Source: Streptosporangiaceae bacterium
GTDB lineage: Bacteria; Actinomycetota; Actinomycetes; Streptosporangiales; Streptosporangiaceae
Direction of reading: 5' to 3'
DNA length: 15,791 nucleotides
NCBI GenBank assembly: GCA_030041195.1
Contig: JASHOI010000637.1
Location: 1 to 15,791 of the forward strand
The position numbers and the translations under genes were made by a program. Positions 12,298 to 15,791 of the stretch are shown in pieces; positions within the stretch are counted from its first letter, which is position 1, and every line of letters starts with the position of its first letter. The notes under the pieces were generated by a model. The model saw only the letters and a program-made list of their open reading frames with translations. It did not search any database and was not told the DNA's origin.

Positions 12298-13043
12298 CAC
12301 GGCACCGCGCCGGAGAACGCCCCGTCGGAGATGCGGCGGACCCAGGAATAGGCGCCGATGTCCCGGCAGTCGTGGCTGTCGGTGCTGGGTACCACGTCGA
12401 CGCCTGCGTCGGCAAAGGCCCGGACCGTACGGGCCGAGGGGCAGGCCCACTTCTCGTTCACCTCGAGCCGCGCGCCGGCGGCGCGGGCCTGCCGCGCGAG
12501 CTGGCCGACCGCCCGGTCGGAGACGCTGGTCTCGTCCAGGCCCATCTTCGGCACGATGCTGAACAGGTGCGCGAGCTGCGGCCGCTGATCGAGTTGCGTG
12601 GCCATCATCAGAGCCCCGGCTGTCGCGTCGATCAGGCAGTCGATCACCTCCCCCGGGGTGACCAGGCCGGTGGCGATCGCGTCGCGCATCGCCCGCGGGT
12701 GAACCGGCCCGAGGTCGCCGGGAAACTGGTGATCGGCGATCAGCACGACGTCGGTGCCGCCGATGCCGCCGGGCAGGTCGAGCCGCCCGGTCCGGTCCAG
12801 GATCTTGACCTCGACCCCGGCCAGCACGTCGAGCCCGGGCACCGGGCGCAGCTCGTCCACGGCGGACACGAAGTCCGGCACCCACGCCGAGTCGCACCGC
12901 ACGTGGTCGGCGAGGCAGAGCGCGCGCAGCCCGCGCCGCCGCGCGGTGTCCACGTTCTCGGCCACGGTGCTCACCGCGTCGTCGGAGAACGTCGAGTGGA
13001 CGTGGTGGTCCTGGTCGAGCGGGAAGCGGCAGTCGCTGGTCAT
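12297..13043 (-). CDS. PHP-domain metal-dependent hydrolase (HisK/CpsB-like)
   Basis: 248 residues with the PHP metal ligands: DHHVHS (12-17), LADH (44-47), GVEV (76-79, Glu78), ADH (103-105), and near the C-terminus STDSHD (220-225, Asp222, His224), with EVNEKW (194-199) in between. PHP proteins are phosphoesterases using two or three metals; members include histidinol phosphatase and the tyrosine phosphatases of capsule operons (CpsB/YwqE). Its start ATG overlaps the ATP-grasp stop as ATGA, and its TGA overlaps the glycosyltransferase ATG by 1 bp, so it is tightly coupled within the operon. In this setting removal of a phosphate from a glycan precursor or from a regulatory protein is more likely than histidine synthesis, which is inference. 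Length is complete for the domain. Confidence 0.88.
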   Translation of the reverse strand: MTSDCRFPLDQDHHVHSTFSDDAVSTVAENVDTARRRGLRALCLADHVRCDSAWVPDFVSAVDELRPVPGLDVLAGVEVKILDRTGRLDLPGGIGGTDVVLIADHQFPGDLGPVHPRAMRDAIATGLVTPGEVIDCLIDATAGALMMATQLDQRPQLAHLFSIVPKMGLDETSVSDRAVGQLARQARAAGARLEVNEKWACPSARTVRAFADAGVDVVPSTDSHDCRDIGAYSWVRRISDGAFSGAVP

Positions 13044-14047
13044 GCGGCCACCCGCTGCACCTCGCCCAGCTCGACGAAGCGCTCCTCGAGGTAGCGGACC
13101 ATGGCCACGTCGCGGAAGTCGGCGCGGTCCGGCAGCGGCCTGCCGCGGAGCGAGTCCAGCGCCATCAGCGGCATGTCCACGCCGCTCGCGACCGTCAGCG
13201 GCATCGTCCCCGGGAAGCGGGGGTTCACCTCGAGCAGGGCCGGCCGGCCGGCCGCATCGCGCCGGAACTGCACGTTCGCGACGTAGGTCAGGCCGGTGGC
13301 CCCGGCCACGTCCGCGCCGAGGCGCTCCAGCTCGGCGTCGTGCACCGTCCGGCCGGCCACCGACACCCCGGAGTCGACCCGCTCGCGCACCCGCGGCACC
13401 GAGGCGACCACGTGGCCGGTGACGTCGGCGAGGACGTCGATCGAGTACTCGGCGCCGGGCAGGTACTCCTGGACCAGGAAGTCCGGCGAGGGATCCAGCC
13501 GCATCAGCTCCTCGCTGGAGGCGACGACCGAGATCCCCCGCGACCCGCTGCCGGTCCTCGGCTTGATCATGACCGGGTAGGCCCAGGACCCGGGGTCGGC
13601 GACCTTGTCCAGGCGCTCGGTCCTCGGCACCGGAAGCTGCCCGGCGCAGCGCTCGGCGAGCGCGAGCTTGTCCAGGCAGAGCTCGAGCGCCCGGTCGGGC
13701 GCCAGCAGCAGCTCGATCCCGGCGCGACGGAACTCGTCCCTGGCCCGGCCGAGCGGGCGCAGCTCCGCGTCGCACGTCGGGATCAGCACGTCCACCCCCA
13801 TCGCGGCGCAGCGGGCCAGCGTGGCGTCGGCGAAGTGGGGATCGGCGCCGGCCGGGACCAGCGCGCGGGCGTCGGGCGGCACCAGGTACAGGCCCGCAGC
13901 CCACGGATCCATGTCGGCGGCGATCAGGCTCACCGACGCGTCCGCGCTCAGCGATTTCATGACCGAGACCGCGGCGGGCCCGCCGGCGCCGGTGACCATG
14001 ACCCGGACACTGCGCAGCGGGACGTTGGAGACGTTAGCGTGCGGCAT
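13040..14047 (-). CDS. ATP-grasp ligase (CarB/PylC-like)
   Basis: 335 residues. The N-terminal pre-ATP-grasp Rossmann-like part shows VMVTGAGGPAAVSVMKSL (17-34) and a loop VLIPTCDAEL (87-96). The ATP-grasp domain has YPVMIKPRTGSGSRGI (157-172, Lys162), the hinge VQEYLPGAEYSIDV (192-205) and the metal-binding LLEVNPRFPGT (271-281, Glu273, Asn275). These enzymes join a carboxylate to an amine or other nucleophile through an acyl phosphate; close relatives make dipeptides, modified amino acids or carbamoyl groups. The ATG at 14047 has the perfect GGAGGT ribosome site, and so is preferred to an ATG 17 codons upstream. It overlaps the receiver-deacetylase gene by 14 bp and the PHP gene by 4 bp. 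In the operon it may attach an acyl or amino-acid group to a free amine created by the deacetylase; this is a hypothesis. Confidence 0.9.
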   Translation of the reverse strand: MPHANVSNVPLRSVRVMVTGAGGPAAVSVMKSLSADASVSLIAADMDPWAAGLYLVPPDARALVPAGADPHFADATLARCAAMGVDVLIPTCDAELRPLGRARDEFRRAGIELLLAPDRALELCLDKLALAERCAGQLPVPRTERLDKVADPGSWAYPVMIKPRTGSGSRGISVVASSEELMRLDPSPDFLVQEYLPGAEYSIDVLADVTGHVVASVPRVRERVDSGVSVAGRTVHDAELERLGADVAGATGLTYVANVQFRRDAAGRPALLEVNPRFPGTMPLTVASGVDMPLMALDSLRGRPLPDRADFRDVAMVRYLEERFVELGEVQRVAA

Positions 14048-15206
14048 GCGGCACCTCCGGGTGAGCGTCGGTTGCACCAGCGGACTCGGGCGCTTCACTG
14101 TCGGGCGAGGCCGCCGCCATGACCGGGCCAGGCCCCGCGGGCTGGCCCTCGGTGGAGGCCTCGCGGATCACCTCGAACGCCTCGGCGTAGCGCCCGTCGC
14201 CAAACCGCGACCAGTAGCGCGCGGTCGACTCGATCAGGTCGGGCTCCAGGTAGCGCCGGATCTCCACCTGCGAGGCAAACGCGTTGATGGCCTGCAGCTT
14301 GCCCTCGATCTGGTCGTCGACGGTGACGAAGCGGGTGGGCCGGAAATCGACGGTGGCGGACGGCGACTGGAAGCAGTAGACGCGGCTGACCCCGCGGACC
14401 GCCACCATCGCCGCCCGGTGCGTGTTGCGGTGATCCTGGTGCACGTCGTGCGGGGAATGGGTGTAGATCACCGTCGGCCGCACCGACTCGACCACCCGCC
14501 GTATCGCGCCGATCGTCGGATCGCCCTCGCTGATCTGGGTGTCCTTCAGGTCATCAAGGAACAGCGTGGCGCCAAGGGCGCGCGCCGCCCGCTCCGACTC
14601 CCCCACCCTCGCGGCCTGGCTGCCGCCCCGGGCGCCGCGGCTGAGCGTCAGGATCGACACCTCGTGCCCCATGCTGCGGTGCACCAGCAGCGCCCCCGCG
14701 GCGCCGATCTCGACGTCGTCGGGGTGCGCGCCGATCGCGAGCACGGCCTGCCGGGAGGCCCGCCGCGCGGCCCGGCTCTTGGCCACGACCTCGCTGACGG
14801 TGCCGAGCAGCTGCTCCTTGGGCATCGACTTCTGCAGGAACTCGTCGGCGTGATCGCGCAGCGCCGACACCGCATAGTCGAGCGTGGCGTGCGCGGTGAT
14901 CACGACGACCGGCAGCCCGGGGGCCGCCCGGCGCAGCGCCTGCAGCAGCTCCAGGCCGGTCATTCCGGGCATCTCGACGTCGGTCAGCACCAGGTCCCAG
15001 GTTTCGGTGCTGGCCCGCCGCAACGCGTCGGCTGGTTCGGTCGTGCAGACGACGTCGAAGCCGCCCTGGTCGCCGAGAAGGTTGGTGAGGAAGCGGCCGG
15101 TCACCCGGTCGTCATCGACAACGAGGATCCGTCCGGGCATCTCGTCATGATCGCTTGCGTGCACCCTGCTGCCCCCGAGACTGTACGCAGTGACCGTTTT
15201 TTTCAT
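14034..15206 (-). CDS. Response-regulator receiver domain fused to PIG-L/LmbE zinc deacetylase
   Basis: 390 residues in one uninterrupted frame. The receiver (about 25-145) has RILVVDDD (26-33), phosphoacceptor Asp76 in VLTDVEMPG, Thr104 in VITAHA and Lys126 in FLQKSMP (the usual KP is KSMP). After a short basic linker (143-153) comes a PIG-L/LmbE domain: AIGAHPDDVEIGAAG (157-171; His161, Asp163, Asp164), and the second metal motif YTHSPHDVHQDHRNTH (248-263). PIG-L enzymes remove N-acetyl groups from GlcNAc-containing substrates (MshB, GlcNAc-PI deacetylase). The C-terminal 40 residues are Ala/Pro/Glu-rich. The natural reading is a deacetylase switched by phosphorylation. The ATG at 15206 has no Shine-Dalgarno; Met23 (15140), just before the receiver, is a possible alternative start. 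The stop overlaps the ATP-grasp start. The partner kinase is not in the window. Confidence 0.93.
   Translation of the reverse strand: MKKTVTAYSLGGSRVHASDHDEMPGRILVVDDDRVTGRFLTNLLGDQGGFDVVCTTEPADALRRASTETWDLVLTDVEMPGMTGLELLQALRRAAPGLPVVVITAHATLDYAVSALRDHADEFLQKSMPKEQLLGTVSEVVAKSRAARRASRQAVLAIGAHPDDVEIGAAGALLVHRSMGHEVSILTLSRGARGGSQAARVGESERAARALGATLFLDDLKDTQISEGDPTIGAIRRVVESVRPTVIYTHSPHDVHQDHRNTHRAAMVAVRGVSRVYCFQSPSATVDFRPTRFVTVDDQIEGKLQAINAFASQVEIRRYLEPDLIESTARYWSRFGDGRYAEAFEVIREASTEGQPAGPGPVMAAASPDSEAPESAGATDAHPEVPHAAR
14053..14058 (-). promoter_or_regulatory. Consensus ribosome binding site fixing the ATP-grasp start
   Basis: On the minus strand GGAGGT lies 5 nt before the ATG at 14047, inside the last codons of the receiver-deacetylase gene. 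It decides this start over the ATG at 14098. Confidence 0.85.
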
Positions 15207-15220
15207 CGCAATGCGCTACG

Positions 15221-15239
15221 TCGTGACTACATTACGTGA
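15221..15239. promoter_or_regulatory. Direct repeat upstream of the receiver-deacetylase gene
   Basis: On the minus strand TCACG occurs twice, 13 bp apart start to start, in TCACGTAATGTAGTCACGA. It includes TAATGT (15234-15229), a TAnnnT -10-like hexamer about 23 nt before the ATG at 15206. No matching -35 is seen. This 48-bp gap is the only sizeable one in the operon, so a control point here is plausible. Confidence 0.3.
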
Positions 15240-15254
15240 TTTTCTGCGGCCGGG

Positions 15255-15791
15255 CTACCCCCCGGGTGCCAGCCTGGCCCGTTCGGCCGGCCGCGAGAGG
15301 CGCGCCCGGCATGCCGCCGCTATGTCGCCGATGTCCACCTGCTGAAGCATCTGCCGGTGCCGGTCATCAGCCGGATCCAGGGTTCGCAGCGCAAGCTGGT
15401 AGGAACGGCGCGCCGCCGGTGCGTCACCGAGCACGTCGTACGCGCGGCCGAGGGTGAAGGCCGCCAGCCCGAAGCGGGGGTCGGTGAACAGCGCCCGGCG
15501 CAGCGCCGCGGCTGCCTCGGCGGGCCTGCCCGCCTCCAGCGCCACCAGCCCGTCGACGAAATGCGCGTCCGCATCAAGCGCGTTCTCGCCGAGCAGCGCT
15601 TCCACCAGGGCCATGGCGCCGTCGCGGTCGCCCTTGCCCGCTGCGTCAAGCGCCGCCGCCAGCCGCTGCTCGCGGGCCGGGGACGGCCGCCCGGCCACGG
15701 GTGGCTGCGGCTGCCGTTGCGGCTGCCGTTGTGACTGCGGCTGCCGTTGCGGTGGGGGCTGGGGTAGCGATGGCTGCTGGGGTAGCGATGG
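15255..15791 (-). CDS. C-terminal part of a larger TPR protein (CheR-like by inference), truncated by the window edge
   Basis: The frame is open from the right edge to the TAG at 15257-15255, giving 178 residues. The first 31 codons are a Pro/Gln-rich linker (QPSLPQPPPQRQPQ and similar). After this, counting from the Val at 15698, TPR-like helices occur at about 10-37, 44-72 and 77-105, for example ALFTDPRFGLAAFTLGRAYD and LGDAPAARRSYQLALRTL. A GTG at 15698 could be read as a start, but there is no ribosome site and the linker continues upstream without a stop, so a longer protein is preferred. TPR tails with an LDPxFxLAxFxLGRxYxxLGDxxAARRxYxxAL pattern and an ending like AAACRARL are familiar from CheR methyltransferases that carry TPRs. 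The methyltransferase domain itself would be outside the window, so that identity is inferred. It precedes the receiver-deacetylase by 48 bp. Confidence 0.7.
   Translation of the reverse strand, partial: PSLPQQPSLPQPPPQRQPQSQRQPQRQPQPPVAGRPSPAREQRLAAALDAAGKGDRDGAMALVEALLGENALDADAHFVDGLVALEAGRPAEAAAALRRALFTDPRFGLAAFTLGRAYDVLGDAPAARRSYQLALRTLDPADDRHRQMLQQVDIGDIAAACRARLSRPAERARLAPGG
15705..15791 (-). repeat. Low-complexity repeats encoding the Pro/Gln linker
   Basis: CTGGGGTAGCGATGG occurs at 15759-15773 and 15777-15791 (18-bp period), and GGCTGCCGTTG recurs several times between 15709 and 15750. They encode PSLPQ and QRQPQ units. The repeats keep the frame (multiples of 3), consistent with an expanding inter-domain linker. 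Confidence 0.75.

Noticed and set aside
11404..12351. 315-codon frame on the plus strand opposite the GT2 gene
   Set aside because: Antisense shadow, with Asp/Val/His/Arg-rich composition and no recognisable domain.
12298..12897. Upstream extension of the glycosyltransferase frame
   Set aside because: It overlaps the PHP gene in another frame and is Arg/Pro/Gly-rich; the ATG at 12297 overlaps the PHP stop and begins the first membrane segment.
1..15791. tRNA, rRNA, insertion sequence or CRISPR array
   Set aside because: Nothing resembling cloverleaf genes, transposase motifs or regularly spaced repeats was seen on either strand by reading.

Overview
The window is high-GC DNA with strong G/C bias at third codon positions, GTG as well as ATG starts, many 1-14 bp gene overlaps and very rare TTA codons. 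It contains duplicated LacI regulators, a large secreted glycosidase with actinobacterial-type accessory domains and a DUF3618-like protein. Together these point to a chromosomal segment of a (probably filamentous, soil-type) actinomycete; I cannot name the genus. I see no rRNA, tRNA, transposase, phage gene or CRISPR array.

Left part (1-8836), sugar utilisation. A minus-strand sugar ABC transporter operon starts at 822 (ATPase, then the first codons of a downstream gene, probably a permease, running off the left edge). Divergent to it is a LacI-family regulator (1161-2171), which ends 3 bp from a convergent short-chain dehydrogenase (2175-2975, minus). Divergent to the dehydrogenase is a 1438-residue secreted GH92-type (alpha-mannosidase family) enzyme with two copies of a C-terminal domain flanking a TIG domain (3312-7628). 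A second, paralogous LacI regulator follows (7754-8836). The intergenic regions carry two different kinds of imperfect palindrome. TGATAACGTTCACA-like sites lie on both sides of the ABC/LacI-1 interval. GACARCGYTGTC-like sites lie upstream of the dehydrogenase, GH92 and LacI-2. The two regulators differ in the recognition-helix residues that set operator choice, so the simplest reading is two regulators, two operators and one mannoside-scavenging regulon. The only two TTA codons I found in coding sequence in the window are in the ABC ATPase and the GH92 gene, suggesting bldA-type translational control.

Middle part (8839-10546), ordinary small genes: a DUF3618-like membrane protein and a membrane-anchored unknown protein with a possible degenerate HEPN-like region (both minus), and a HAD-superfamily protein (plus). 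The unknown protein and the HAD gene are divergent with only 17 bp between their ATGs; that gap holds a symmetric TACGGTA element that can serve as a -10 in both directions.

Right part (10550-15791), the most unusual region. On the minus strand lie, in order: the C-terminal TPR end of a larger protein (CheR-like by inference), a response-regulator receiver fused to a PIG-L/LmbE zinc deacetylase, an ATP-grasp ligase, a PHP-domain hydrolase, a processive membrane GT2 glycosyltransferase, and a small Pro-rich single-pass membrane protein. From the receiver fusion onward all genes overlap by 1-14 bp. This looks like a signal-controlled surface-glycan synthesis and modification operon in which phosphorelay input acts directly on a deacetylase. 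I know of no described system with this composition, but novelty is my inference and needs a database search.
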